This document shows, piece by piece, positions 17,082 to 26,212 of a DNA stretch of 64,000 bases (position 1 is the first letter of the stretch; each line of letters starts with the position of its first letter). Source of the DNA: Rhodovulum euryhalinum (lineage in GTDB: Bacteria > Pseudomonadota > Alphaproteobacteria > Rhodobacterales > Rhodobacteraceae); contig NZ_SLWW01000014.1 in NCBI RefSeq assembly GCF_004342445.1, forward strand, positions 49,834-113,833. The letters run 5' to 3'. Made by a program: the position numbers and the translations under genes. Under the pieces are notes generated by a model, which saw only the letters and a program-made list of their open reading frames with translations, made no database searches and had not been told where the DNA came from.

Positions 17082-17755
17082 AGAAGACAATGACCACAAC
17101 GATCAAGCACCACCTGACCGACGATCTGCTGATGGCCTATGCCGCGGGCAACCTGCCCGAAGCGTTCAGCCTGGTCGTGGCGACTCATGTCTCGCTTTGC
17201 GATGAGTGCCGCGCGCGGCTGATGGAATACGAGGCCGTGGGCGGCGCGGTGCTGGACGATGCCCCGGAATGTGCGATGGCCGAGGACAGCTTTGCTGCGA
17301 CCATGCGCCTGATCGACGGGATGCCCGCCGATGAGCGGATCGAAACATCCGCCATGGTCAGGCATGACGGAAATGCCGTTTTCCCCCAGCCGCTGCGCGA
17401 CTATGTGGGCGGCGATGCGGAAGCCGTGAGATGGAAATCGCTGGGTGGCAGGATACGCCAGGCAGTTTTGCCGACATCGAAAGAAGCCTCGGTGCGTCTG
17501 CTTTACATTCCCGCCGGCATGGCGATGCCCGATCACGGGCACAAGGGAATGGAACTGACGATGGTTCTGCAAGGCGCGTTCGAGGATGACGAGGGCCTTT
17601 ACGCGCGCGGTGATGTCGAGGTCGCGAACGAAGAGATGGAGCACACGCCAGTCGCCGCCCCCGGCCCCGACTGCATCTGTCTTGTCGCGACCGATGCGCC
17701 GCTGAAATTCTCGGGCCTGCTGCCGCGGATTGCCCAGCCCTTCATCGGCATCTGA
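17078..17755 (+). CDS. chrR: Zinc-dependent anti-sigma factor ChrR
   Basis: This is the cytosolic anti-sigma factor that binds RpoE and releases it upon singlet oxygen, 225 residues. The N-terminal zinc anti-sigma domain has His11/His12, His37, Cys41 and Cys44 (THVSLCDEC), matching the H-x3-C-x2-C ligand set. The C-terminal cupin domain carries His153, His155, Glu159 and His189 (MPDHGHKGMELTMVLQGAF, EEMEHTPV), the second zinc site needed for the singlet-oxygen signal. The ATG at 17078 overlaps the rpoE stop (ATGA). A second in-frame ATG at 17090 gives MTTTIKHHLTDD, closer to the known R. sphaeroides start, so the true start may be either. The end lies two bases from convergent rmuC. Confidence 0.93.
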   Translation: MKKTMTTTIKHHLTDDLLMAYAAGNLPEAFSLVVATHVSLCDECRARLMEYEAVGGAVLDDAPECAMAEDSFAATMRLIDGMPADERIETSAMVRHDGNAVFPQPLRDYVGGDAEAVRWKSLGGRIRQAVLPTSKEASVRLLYIPAGMAMPDHGHKGMELTMVLQGAFEDDEGLYARGDVEVANEEMEHTPVAAPGPDCICLVATDAPLKFSGLLPRIAQPFIGI

Positions 17756-17757
17756 GC

Positions 17758-18945
17758 CTACTCGGCGGGTTTCGTCAGGGCAACGATGTGGGGCTCGTCG
17801 GGCTCCAGTTCCTCGAAATCGAAATTGTCGAGCCTGGCGGCGCGCTTGCCCGCCCGCTCGGCCGCGGTGCCGATCCCCTCGAGATCCGCGCGCGCCTGGC
17901 CAAAATGGGTGTTCAACTTGTCCACCCGCTCGACCACCAGTTCCACGTCCCGGTGCAGTTGCTTCAGCGTCTTGCGGATCGCGCCCGCCTGTTCGCGCAT
18001 CCGCGCGTCCTTGAGGATGGCGCGCATCGTGTGCAGCGTCGCCATGCAGGTGGTGGGCGAGACGATCCAGACCCGCGCCTCGAACCCCTCGCGCACCAGT
18101 TCCGGAAAATTGGCGTGGAGTTCCGCATAGACCGCCTCGGAGGGAAGGAACATCAGCGCGCCATCCGCCGTCTCGCCCTCCAGGATGTATTTCTCTGAAA
18201 TCGCGCGGATATGGGCGCGCACCGAGGTCCGTAGTTGCTTGGCCGCCTCGTTCAGTTCCCACTGGGTTTCCGCGCGCCTGAGCGCCTCGTAGGCCTCCAG
18301 CGGGAATTTCGAGTCGATCACGATGGGGCCCGGCGGATTCGGCAGGTGGATCAGGCAATCCGCCCGCTTGCCGTTCGACAGCGTCGCCTGCATCACGTAG
18401 CTGTCCTTGGGCAGCGCCTTGGACACGATGTCGTGCAGCTGGATTTCCCCGAACGCGCCGCGGGTCTGCTTGTTCGACAGGATGTCCTGCAGGGACAGCA
18501 CGTCGCCGGACAGCTTCTCGATATTGGCCTGCGCCTTGTCGATGGTCACCAGCCGCTGCTGCAATTCGCCCAGCGACAGCGCTGTCCGCCGCGAGGTGCC
18601 TTCGAGGTTCTGGTTCATCTGCTCCGAGACCTGCGCCAGCCGCGCCTCCATCAGGCGCAGCATGTTGGCCTGGCTCGCCGCCTGTGCCTCGGACACGTGG
18701 GTCAGCCCGCCCGCCAGCCGGTGCTGTCCCTCGCCCAGCGCCTCGACCCGGCGGGTCAACTGGTCCATCTGGTAGATCAGGGGTTCGGCCAGCGACGCCG
18801 ACCGCCCGGACCGGCGCACGGTCAGGATCAGCAGCGTGACGACAAGGATCACCAGCGCCGCGACGACCCCCGCGCCGATCACCGCCGGATCGTCCCAGCC
18901 GTAGGTCCGCCCGCCGATCACGATGTCCCTGCCGATCTCGATCAT
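17758..18945 (-). CDS. rmuC: DNA recombination protein RmuC
   Basis: This 395-residue protein is a predicted nuclease of the PD-(D/E)XK superfamily. RmuC limits inversions at short inverted repeats in E. coli. After one N-terminal membrane segment ([21 protein letters not shown]) comes a coiled-coil stretch (about residues 60-150). The conserved RmuC core contains [20 protein letters not shown] (putative catalytic D-x-K), [12 protein letters not shown] and [20 protein letters not shown]. The ATG at 18945 overlaps the mutL stop, so expression is coupled to mismatch repair. It is the last gene of the nine-gene minus-strand run. Confidence 0.92.
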   Translation of the reverse strand: MIEIGRDIVIGGRTYGWDDPAVIGAGVVAALVILVVTLLILTVRRSGRSASLAEPLIYQMDQLTRRVEALGEGQHRLAGGLTHVSEAQAASQANMLRLMEARLAQVSEQMNQNLEGTSRRTALSLGELQQRLVTIDKAQANIEKLSGDVLSLQDILSNKQTRGAFGEIQLHDIVSKALPKDSYVMQATLSNGKRADCLIHLPNPPGPIVIDSKFPLEAYEALRRAETQWELNEAAKQLRTSVRAHIRAISEKYILEGETADGALMFLPSEAVYAELHANFPELVREGFEARVWIVSPTTCMATLHTMRAILKDARMREQAGAIRKTLKQLHRDVELVVERVDKLNTHFGQARADLEGIGTAAERAGKRAARLDNFDFEELEPDEPHIVALTKPAE

Positions 18946-20774
18946 CGCCGCCCGAAAAGCCTTTCGATATCGGACAGCCTCAGTTCCACGTAGGTTGGCC
19001 GCCCGTGGTTGCACTGGCCGGAATGGGGCGTCGCCTCCATCTCGCGCAACAGCGCGTTCATCTCGTCCACCCGCATCCGCCGGCCCGAGCGGATCGAGCC
19101 GTGGCAGGCGACGCGGGACAGGATCGCCTCGATCCGCGCCTGAAGCGTCTGGCTGTCGCCCAGATCGGCCAGATCGTCGAGAATGTCGCGGATCAGCGCG
19201 CCCGCGTTCACCTCGCCCAGCAGCGCGGGCGTTTCCCGCACCGCCACCGCGCCGGGGCCAAAGGGTTCGACCGTCAGCCCGAGCCGCGCCAGCGTCCCGG
19301 CATGCTCCATCAGCCGCGCCAAGTCGTCCTCGGACAGGTCCACGATCTCGGGGATCAGCAGCGCCTGCGCGGCCACCCCGGTGTCCGCCATCTGGCGCTT
19401 GAGCTTTTCGTAGACCAGCCGCTCATGGGCGGCATGCTGGTCGACAATCACCATGCCGGTCTCGGTCTGGGCGAGGATGTAGTTCTCGTGGATCTGCGCA
19501 CGCGCCGCTCCCAGCGGCAGGCTTTCCGCCCCGGGCGCGGACTCGGCCGCCTCGAACCGGGCCGAGGGGTCGGCGAAGCCGGGCGCGAGCGGCGCCGGGG
19601 CCTGTGCTCTGTGCGCCACGGCCAGCACACGCGGGCCGGGACGGTCCATCTGGTAGAGGCGCGGCGCGGTCGGTTCGGGCCGCATCGCGCCCAGCGTTTC
19701 GCCCGCAACCGTCGTCGATGCCCGATGCCCCGCCTCGGCCAGCGCATGCCGCAGGGCCGACACGATCAGCCCGCGCACTACGCCCGGTTCACGGAACCGG
19801 ACTTCGGCTTTGGCGGGATGCACGTTCACGTCCACGAAGGTCGGGTCGCACTCGACGAACAGCGCCGCCGCCGGGTGACGGTCACGCGACAGGAAATCGG
19901 CATAGGCGGCCCTCAGCGCCCCGATCAGCAGCTTGTCCCGCACCGGACGGCCATTGACGAAGAGGTATTGCGCGACCGCCGCACCCCGCGAATAGGTCGG
20001 CAGCGCGGCATAACCCACCAGCGCCACGCCCTCGCGCTCGGCGTCGATCCTCAGCGCATTCTCGGCGAAATCCGCGCCCAGCACCCGCGCCAGCCGCCCG
20101 CGCAGCGCGTCGAACAGGTCGCCCGTCTCGGCATCGGCGCGGAAGGTGACGCGGCCCTCGCCCCCCTCGGAGACATCGCGCAGGGTAAAGGCCACGAAAG
20201 GCTCGGCCATGGCCAGCCGCCGGACGACATCGCCGATCGCCTGGCTCTCGGCGCGGTCTGTGCGCAGGAATTTAAGCCGCGCAGGCGTGGCGAAGAAAAG
20301 GTCGCGCAGGTCCACCACCGTGCCGCGTGTCAGCGCGGCTGGCGTGACCGGCCCCATGCGCCCGCCCGAAACCTCGATCTGTGCGGCCTCGGCCCCCGGG
20401 GCACGGCTGGTGATCGCCAGCCGCCCGACCGCGCCCAGCGAGGGCAGCGCCTCGCCGCGGAAGCCGAAGCTCGCGATGTTCAGAAGGTCCGTTCCGTCGA
20501 TCTTGGATGTCGCGTGACGGGCCAGTGCCAGCGGCAGATCCTCGGCCGCGATCCCGTGCCCGTCATCGGCGACACGGATCAGGGTCTTGCCGCCATGGGC
20601 GATCGCAACGTCGATACGCCGCGCCCCCGCGTCCAGCGCATTCTCGACCAGTTCCTTGACCGCCGAGGCCGGGCGTTCGACCACCTCACCCGCCGCGATC
20701 CGGTTGATCGCAGCCTCGTCGAGTTGGCGTATCCGGGGCAGATCGGCGCTTATCTTGGGGTTGGGCGAGTTCAT
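18942..20774 (-). CDS. mutL: DNA mismatch repair protein MutL
   Basis: This is the mismatch-repair matchmaker and endonuclease, 610 residues. The N-terminal GHKL ATPase has [20 protein letters not shown] (catalytic Glu), [11 protein letters not shown], and RHATSKI with [14 protein letters not shown]. The C-terminal domain carries [12 protein letters not shown], which fits the DQHA-x2-E-x4-E metal site of nicking MutL proteins. This agrees with MutH being absent from alphaproteobacteria. A companion motif near the end reads CNHGRP instead of the common CPHGRP. A proline-rich linker lies around residues 340-420. It sits between the M16 peptidases and rmuC in one array. Confidence 0.96.
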   Translation of the reverse strand: MNSPNPKISADLPRIRQLDEAAINRIAAGEVVERPASAVKELVENALDAGARRIDVAIAHGGKTLIRVADDGHGIAAEDLPLALARHATSKIDGTDLLNIASFGFRGEALPSLGAVGRLAITSRAPGAEAAQIEVSGGRMGPVTPAALTRGTVVDLRDLFFATPARLKFLRTDRAESQAIGDVVRRLAMAEPFVAFTLRDVSEGGEGRVTFRADAETGDLFDALRGRLARVLGADFAENALRIDAEREGVALVGYAALPTYSRGAAVAQYLFVNGRPVRDKLLIGALRAAYADFLSRDRHPAAALFVECDPTFVDVNVHPAKAEVRFREPGVVRGLIVSALRHALAEAGHRASTTVAGETLGAMRPEPTAPRLYQMDRPGPRVLAVAHRAQAPAPLAPGFADPSARFEAAESAPGAESLPLGAARAQIHENYILAQTETGMVIVDQHAAHERLVYEKLKRQMADTGVAAQALLIPEIVDLSEDDLARLMEHAGTLARLGLTVEPFGPGAVAVRETPALLGEVNAGALIRDILDDLADLGDSQTLQARIEAILSRVACHGSIRSGRRMRVDEMNALLREMEATPHSGQCNHGRPTYVELRLSDIERLFGRR

Positions 20775-20816
20775 GCCACAAGGGTTAGCACGCCCACCCC
20801 GATTCTGCCACAGGGT

Positions 20817-22136
20817 TCAGTTCGTGGTCTCAAGCCCCTCGGGCCGACCCACCACGACGAAGTGCAGCCGGTCGGGTTGCAAGACCTCGCCCGCCACACG
20901 CCGCACATCCTCCAGCGTCACCGCCATGATCTGGTCGTTGCGGGTGTTCACGTAGTCGGGGCTCAGCCCCTCCATCTGCATGCCGACAAGAATGCGGGCA
21001 ATCGGCGCGTTGCCGTCGAAGCGCAGCGGATAGGCCCCGGTCAGGTAGGTCTTGACGTCCTCCAGTTCCTGCTCGGTCACACCCTCGGCCGCCATCTTCG
21101 CCCACTCGTCCCGGATCACCGAGATCGCCTCGGCCATCCGGTTGTTGGCGGATGCGACCTGCCCCAGCATCAGGGCGGCATAGTCCATCGGGTAGATGTA
21201 GGAATAGACCCCATAGGTCAGGCCGCGTTTGACCCGAACCTCCTTCATCAGGCGCGATTCGAAACCTCCCGCCCCCAGCACCTCGTTCATCACATAGGCG
21301 GCGAAGAAGTCGGGATGGTCGCGCTCCATCCCCTCGTGGCCGAAGACCGCCGATGATTGCGGCGTGTCGAAGGGCACGACTGTCACGCCGCCATCGAGCG
21401 CATAGGCCGCCCGGTCGGGCAGGGGGGCGCCGGTCTTGGGCAGGCCGTTGAACAGCCTGTCCAGCAAGGCGCCCAGTTCCTCGGCGGTGATGTCGCCCGC
21501 GGCCGCGACATGGATGCGGTCGCGCGCGATCACCCTTGCATGTGCCTCGACCAGATCGTCGCGGGTCAATGCCGCGACGCTCTCCTCGGTGCCGTCGCTT
21601 GCACTGGCATAGGGGTGGTCGCCAAAGGCCAGCCTGTCAAAGGTCTGCGCAGCGATGGTTCCCGGATCCTTGGCGTCCGACCTGATATTCGCCAGAACCT
21701 GCCCCCGCACCCGGTCGATCGCGTCCGCGTCAAAGCGCGGTTCGTGCAGTGCCTGGCGCAGCAGGTCCACTGCCGCGTCGCGATTCTCGGTCAGCATCCG
21801 GGCAGAGACTGAAATCGCATCCTGTCCCGCATCGAACCGGAAAGATGCGGCCAGCGCGTCGCGTGCACGGACGAAGGCGCGGGCATCCATCTCGCCCGAG
21901 CCTTCCTCCAGCAGCGCGGTCATCAGGTTGATTGCGCCGCGCTTGTCCGGGGCGTCAAGGCTTGCGCCCCCCCGGAAACGGATTTCCAGCGCGACAAAGG
22001 GGATCTCGTGACTCTCGACCAGCCACGCGTCGATGCCCCCGGGCGAGGTGACCTCCTGGATCTCGATCGCGGCGCGGGCGGGAAGGGCAAGCCAGAGCGC
22101 AAGCCCGGCAATGGCAAGGATGCGCACCATGCTCAT
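20817..22136 (-). CDS. M16 family peptidase-like protein, catalytically inactive partner
   Basis: This 439-residue pitrilysin-family protein has an N-terminal signal peptide (MSMVRILAIAGLALWLALPARAA) and is probably periplasmic. It keeps the two-domain M16 fold. The zinc-binding HxxEH is missing: the corresponding helix reads GAINLMTALLEEGSG. It therefore resembles the non-catalytic subunit that pairs with an active M16 subunit, as in other bacterial M16B heterodimers. The C-terminal domain keeps RVKRGLTYGVYSYIYPMD, the substrate-contacting R/Y motif. Its ATG overlaps the stop of the active partner gene by four bases, which supports equimolar production. Confidence 0.9.
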   Translation of the reverse strand: MSMVRILAIAGLALWLALPARAAIEIQEVTSPGGIDAWLVESHEIPFVALEIRFRGGASLDAPDKRGAINLMTALLEEGSGEMDARAFVRARDALAASFRFDAGQDAISVSARMLTENRDAAVDLLRQALHEPRFDADAIDRVRGQVLANIRSDAKDPGTIAAQTFDRLAFGDHPYASASDGTEESVAALTRDDLVEAHARVIARDRIHVAAAGDITAEELGALLDRLFNGLPKTGAPLPDRAAYALDGGVTVVPFDTPQSSAVFGHEGMERDHPDFFAAYVMNEVLGAGGFESRLMKEVRVKRGLTYGVYSYIYPMDYAALMLGQVASANNRMAEAISVIRDEWAKMAAEGVTEQELEDVKTYLTGAYPLRFDGNAPIARILVGMQMEGLSPDYVNTRNDQIMAVTLEDVRRVAGEVLQPDRLHFVVVGRPEGLETTN

Positions 22137-23479
22137 TGCGTCACCTCCGTGCGCTCGTCGGCGGGCCGTTCCAGCCAGCCGGTCACCGCGTTGCTGCGGT
22201 TCAGCACGTCGCGGGCGGCCTCCATCACATCCTCGGGCGTTACCGCCTGAAGGATGTCTGGCCAGGCCTGCACGTCCTCGACCGTCAGCCCCGAGGTGAG
22301 CGCCGCACCATAGCGCCGCGCCAGCCCCTGCACGCTGTCGCGCGAGAAGATCTCCGAGGCATGGGTCTGCGTCTTGAGCGTTGCGAATAGTTCGGGATCG
22401 ATGCCCTCGGCCAGGAACTCGGCCAGCGCGTTATCCAGCGCCGCTTCGGCCTCGTCGAGGCCGACGCCGGGCGCGGGCACGACGACGAGGCCGAATGTCG
22501 TGTCATCGAGCGAAAGCCCGTCATAGAAGGCCGAGGTGTAGATTGCCGTGCGGGCTTCGAATTGCAGCTTGTCGCCAAGCACGGAATTCGCGCCCTCGCC
22601 GCCGAGGATTTGCGCCAGATAGGTCAGCGCCGCGGCGGTCTGTTGGGCCCCCGGGTCGCGTTCGGGCGCAAGATAGGTGCGTAGGACATATGGCTGCGCC
22701 ACGCGCGGATCGGCGAATTTCAAACGGCGTTCTGCCAGTTGCGGCGGTTCCTGCGGGCGGGCGCGTTCGGGCAGCGCCCCGGAGGGGGCGAGGGGGCCGT
22801 AATGTTCTTCGGCAAGCGCGCGCACCTCGTCGGGGTCGACATCGCCGGCCACCACGAGGATCGCGTTGTTCGGCGCGTAATAGGTTTCGTAGAACGCCAG
22901 GGCGTCGGCTCTGGTGAGCCCCTCCATCTCGTGCTTCCAGCCGATGATCGGGATGCCGTAGGGGTGGTTCTGGTATTGCGCCGCGCGCCGCTGTTCCGAG
23001 AACAGCGCACCGGGGTCGTTCTCGGTGCGCTGGTTGCGTTCCTCGAGGATCACCGCGCGTTCGGTCAGAACGTCCCCGTCGGCAAGCCGCAGGTCCCTCA
23101 TCCGGTCGGCCTCGATCTCCATCATCAGGCCCAGCCGGTCGGCTGCGACGCGCTGGAAATAGGCGGTGTAGTCCCACGAGGTAAAGGCGTTGTCGGATCC
23201 GCCATTGGCCTGCACGATGGCCGAGAATTCACCCGGGCCCAGATCGTCGGTGCCCTTGAACATCAGGTGTTCCAGAAAATGCGCGATGCCGGACTTTCCC
23301 GCCGGCTCGTCCGCGGCGCCGACGCGGTACCAGACCATCTGCACCACAACCGGCGCGCGGTGATCCTCGATCACCACGACCTCAAGCCCGTTGCCGAGGG
23401 TGAAATCCGTGACCGTCTCTGCCCGTGCGGGCAGGGCCGTCACGAGAAGTGCGGCAAGCGCAAGGCGGATCGGGCGCAT
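22133..23479 (-). CDS. M16 family zinc peptidase (active subunit)
   Basis: This is a secreted (periplasmic) zinc metallopeptidase of the pitrilysin/processing-peptidase family, 448 residues. The signal peptide MRPIRLALAALLVTALPARA is followed by ETVTDFTLGNGLEVVVIED. The inverted zinc motif HxxEH is intact in KSGIAHFLEHLMFKGT, with the distal glutamate in the usual downstream helix (LTERAVILEERNQR). AAGGAGAG precedes the ATG. It is the first of the pair, and the partner encoded downstream lacks the zinc motif. The natural substrate, probably a periplasmic peptide or misfolded protein, is not known. Confidence 0.93.
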   Translation of the reverse strand: MRPIRLALAALLVTALPARAETVTDFTLGNGLEVVVIEDHRAPVVVQMVWYRVGAADEPAGKSGIAHFLEHLMFKGTDDLGPGEFSAIVQANGGSDNAFTSWDYTAYFQRVAADRLGLMMEIEADRMRDLRLADGDVLTERAVILEERNQRTENDPGALFSEQRRAAQYQNHPYGIPIIGWKHEMEGLTRADALAFYETYYAPNNAILVVAGDVDPDEVRALAEEHYGPLAPSGALPERARPQEPPQLAERRLKFADPRVAQPYVLRTYLAPERDPGAQQTAAALTYLAQILGGEGANSVLGDKLQFEARTAIYTSAFYDGLSLDDTTFGLVVVPAPGVGLDEAEAALDNALAEFLAEGIDPELFATLKTQTHASEIFSRDSVQGLARRYGAALTSGLTVEDVQAWPDILQAVTPEDVMEAARDVLNRSNAVTGWLERPADERTEVTQ

Positions 23480-23570
23480 CGGGGACTCTCCTTACCTTGA
23501 ACGGTTCCGGAAAACCTACGCAGACCCCCGCCGTTTTCAAGCGGTCGGAACGGAGTTGTGAGGCGCGCCG

Positions 23571-24089
23571 CTACTCGGCCGCGGGATCGGGCGGTGCGCC
23601 CACGTTTCGTGCGCCCGCCCGGCGCCAGCGTTCCAGTTCGGCATGCTGGTCCAGTGACTGCTTGCGATACGCCTTGAAATAGACGTTGACGTTGAACACC
23701 CGTTCCAGAAGCCGACCGTCGTTCTGGCGGCGGTATTCCAGATCCTCGGCGGCCAGCGTCTGGCGGATCGAGGGGCTGACGCCGTAGCGGGAGACATGGG
23801 CCATCAGCCCGTTGTCGCCCCGCACGCCACGGGCCGCATTGCCGCCAAGGGCGGCGATCGCATCCGCCTCGGGCGTGGGATCGGTGCGCGAGGGGGCGCC
23901 GGGCGTCGGCGGCGGCAGTTCGGCGAAGCTTTCGGGCATCTCCAGCGGCTTGCCGGGCATCACCGCAAACTCGTCCGGCCCGCGGGTCTGCGAGCGCAGG
24001 TTCATCAGCTCGGGCGTCTTGTCCCGGCTGCATCCAGCCAGAACAGCGGCCATCGCGGCCCCCAGAAGCAGTATCCGCGCGGATCGCAT
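23571..24089 (-). CDS. DUF3035 lipoprotein
   Basis: This is a 172-residue envelope lipoprotein. The start MRSARILLLGAAMAAVLAGC gives a good lipobox (LAGC), and GGAGGAC sits upstream of the ATG at 24089. The rest matches DUF3035 of alphaproteobacteria: PDEFAVMPGKPLEMPESFAE, then LPPPTPGAPSRTDPTPEADA, and a C-terminal helical region (LEYRRQNDGRLLERVFNVNVY). Function is unknown. It lies between lspA, whose product matures such lipoproteins, and the M16 peptidase pair in the same transcription direction. That suggests envelope maintenance. Confidence 0.87.
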   Translation of the reverse strand: MRSARILLLGAAMAAVLAGCSRDKTPELMNLRSQTRGPDEFAVMPGKPLEMPESFAELPPPTPGAPSRTDPTPEADAIAALGGNAARGVRGDNGLMAHVSRYGVSPSIRQTLAAEDLEYRRQNDGRLLERVFNVNVYFKAYRKQSLDQHAELERWRRAGARNVGAPPDPAAE

Positions 24090-24142
24090 CGCGTTCGTCC
24101 TCCGTCCGATCCCGCCCTCTTTAGCGCAAGCCTCCCGCGCCG

Positions 24143-24613
24143 TCACGGGGTGTTCTCGCGGCCGGTAAAGGCGAACAGCCCCAACGCGCCGGCGAATATC
24201 GCGATGTCGGCCACGTTGAAGGCATAGGGGTTGTCGATCCCGCAGCAGGACATGTTGAGAAAATCCGCAACCGCACCGTAGACCAGCCGGTCGATCACGT
24301 TGCCCAGCGCGCCCCCCACCAGCAGGCCACCTGCCACCAGCGCAACCGGCCTGTGCGCCCCACGCGCCATCCAGATGGCCACCCCTGCGGCGATTGCCAG
24401 TGCCACCCCGATCAGCAGCCAGCGGCCAAGGTCGCTGTCATTCGACAGAAGCCCGAAATTGACGCCGCGGTTCCACGCCATCCTGAGGGTCAGGTAGGGC
24501 GGCCAAACGTCGATCCGCAGCCGCTCGGCCAGGCCCAGCACCTGCACGATGTAAATCTTGGACGCCTGGTCGAGCGCGAAGACCAGGGCCGCGGTGATCC
24601 AGAGAACCCGCAT
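24143..24613 (-). CDS. lspA: Lipoprotein signal peptidase (signal peptidase II)
   Basis: This is an inner-membrane aspartyl protease that cleaves diacylglyceryl prolipoproteins before the lipobox cysteine, 156 residues with four membrane helices. The catalytic aspartates are in [19 protein letters not shown] and [13 protein letters not shown], the invariant GNxxDR and NxAD boxes. [12 protein letters not shown] is the conserved N-R-G-x-x-F-G/S segment. The gene lies four bases downstream of the purH stop and 53 bases upstream of a lipoprotein gene (DUF3035), its likely client. Confidence 0.96.
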   Translation of the reverse strand: MRVLWITAALVFALDQASKIYIVQVLGLAERLRIDVWPPYLTLRMAWNRGVNFGLLSNDSDLGRWLLIGVALAIAAGVAIWMARGAHRPVALVAGGLLVGGALGNVIDRLVYGAVADFLNMSCCGIDNPYAFNVADIAIFAGALGLFAFTGRENTP

Positions 24614-24617
24614 CGCG

Positions 24618-26207
24618 TCAGTGCAGGAAGTGGCGCATGCCGGTGAACACCATGGCCAGCCCCGCCTCGTCGGCCGCTGCGATCACCTCGTCGTCGCGCA
24701 TGCTGCCGCCGGGCTGGATCACCGCGGTCGCGCCCGCATCCGCCGCGGCCAGCAGGCCGTCGGGGAACGGGAAGAAAGCATCGGAGGCCACCGCCGCGCC
24801 CTTGGTCAGGGGGGCCGAAAGCCCCAGCACCTCGGCCATGTCCATCGACTTGCGCGCGGCGATCCGCGTGGAATCGACCCGGCTCATCTGGCCCGCGCCC
24901 ACACCCACCGTCGCGCCGTCCTTGACGTAGACGATGGCGTTCGACTTCACATGCTTGGCCACCGTCCAGGCGAACAGCATGTCGGCGATCTCGGCCTCGG
25001 AGGGCGCGCGTTTCGTCACCACCTTCAGATCCTCGCGCCGCAGGCGGCCGGTGTCGCGGTCCTGCACCAGGAACCCGCCCGAAACCTGGCGGAAGGCCAG
25101 CCCCGGCTCGGCGGGGTTCGCAAGGCCCCCGGTGGTCAGCAGGCGCAGGTTCTTCTTTGCCGCGAAGACATCCTTGGCGGCGTCGTCGGCGGCGGGGGCG
25201 ATCACCACCTCGGTGAAGATCTCGCAGATCGCGCGCGCGGTCGCCTCGTCCAGCTTCATGTTCAGCGCCACGATCCCCCCGAAGGCCGAGGTCCGGTCAC
25301 AGTCGAAGGCGCGGCGATAGGCCTCTTGCAGCGTGGCCGCACGGGCAACGCCGCAGGGGTTGGCATGCTTGATGATGGCGCAGGCAGGGCCGTCGGCGGG
25401 AAGGAACTCGCTGACCAGCTCAAAGGCCGCATCGGTGTCGTTGATGTTGTTGTAGGACAGTTCCTTGCCCTGCCATTGGGTCGCCGTGGCTACCCCAGGC
25501 CGGTCCGACCCGTCGACGTAGAACGCCGCCCTCTGGTGCGGGTTCTCGCCATAGCGCAGCGTCTGGGCCAGCGCGCCCGCAAAGGCCCGGCGCCGGGGCG
25601 ACGTCTCGCCCAGGGCGCCGGCCATCCAGGTCGAGACCGCCGCGTCATAGGCCGCCGTCCGCGCATAGGCCCGCTGCGCCAGCCCCTGCCGGAAGGCCAG
25701 CGAGGTCGCGCCGTCGTTCTTCTCAAGCTCGACCAGCAGGCCCGCATAATCCTCGGTGTCGATGACCACGCCCACGAAGGCATGGTTCTTGGCCGCCGCG
25801 CGGATCATCGCCGGGCCGCCGATGTCGATGTTCTCGATGCACTCGGCATAGTTGGCGCCTGCGGCAACGGTTTCCTCGAAGGGGTAGAGGTTTACCACCA
25901 GCAGGTCGATCGCGCCGATGCCGTGCTTCTCCATCGCGGCGGCATGGTCGGGATTGTCGCGCAGCGCCAGAAGCCCGCCATGGACCATCGGGTGCAGCGT
26001 CTTGACCCGGCCGTCCATCATCTCGGGAAAGCCGGTCACGTCGGCCACGTCGATCACGCCCAGCCCCGCCTCGCGCAGGCTGCGCGCCGTGCCGCCGGTG
26101 GACAGCAGTTCCACCCCGCGCGCGGCCAGTGCCCGGCCGAGTTCGACCAGACCCTCCTTGTCGGAAACGGAAAGCAGGGCGCGGCGCACGGGCACGAGAT
26201 CGGTCAT
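24618..26207 (-). CDS. purH: Bifunctional AICAR formyltransferase / IMP cyclohydrolase
   Basis: This enzyme catalyses the last two steps of de novo purine synthesis in the cytosol, AICAR to FAICAR to IMP, 529 residues. The N-terminal IMP cyclohydrolase domain begins [20 protein letters not shown] and contains [11 protein letters not shown] and [13 protein letters not shown]. The formyltransferase domain contains [25 protein letters not shown] and AFGGIVALN, and ends with [27 protein letters not shown]. The ATG at 26207 agrees with homologues. An upstream ATG at 26216 overlaps the heparinase stop and is an alternative. Confidence 0.97.
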   Translation of the reverse strand: MTDLVPVRRALLSVSDKEGLVELGRALAARGVELLSTGGTARSLREAGLGVIDVADVTGFPEMMDGRVKTLHPMVHGGLLALRDNPDHAAAMEKHGIGAIDLLVVNLYPFEETVAAGANYAECIENIDIGGPAMIRAAAKNHAFVGVVIDTEDYAGLLVELEKNDGATSLAFRQGLAQRAYARTAAYDAAVSTWMAGALGETSPRRRAFAGALAQTLRYGENPHQRAAFYVDGSDRPGVATATQWQGKELSYNNINDTDAAFELVSEFLPADGPACAIIKHANPCGVARAATLQEAYRRAFDCDRTSAFGGIVALNMKLDEATARAICEIFTEVVIAPAADDAAKDVFAAKKNLRLLTTGGLANPAEPGLAFRQVSGGFLVQDRDTGRLRREDLKVVTKRAPSEAEIADMLFAWTVAKHVKSNAIVYVKDGATVGVGAGQMSRVDSTRIAARKSMDMAEVLGLSAPLTKGAAVASDAFFPFPDGLLAAADAGATAVIQPGGSMRDDEVIAAADEAGLAMVFTGMRHFLH

Positions 26208-26212
26208 GGGGA

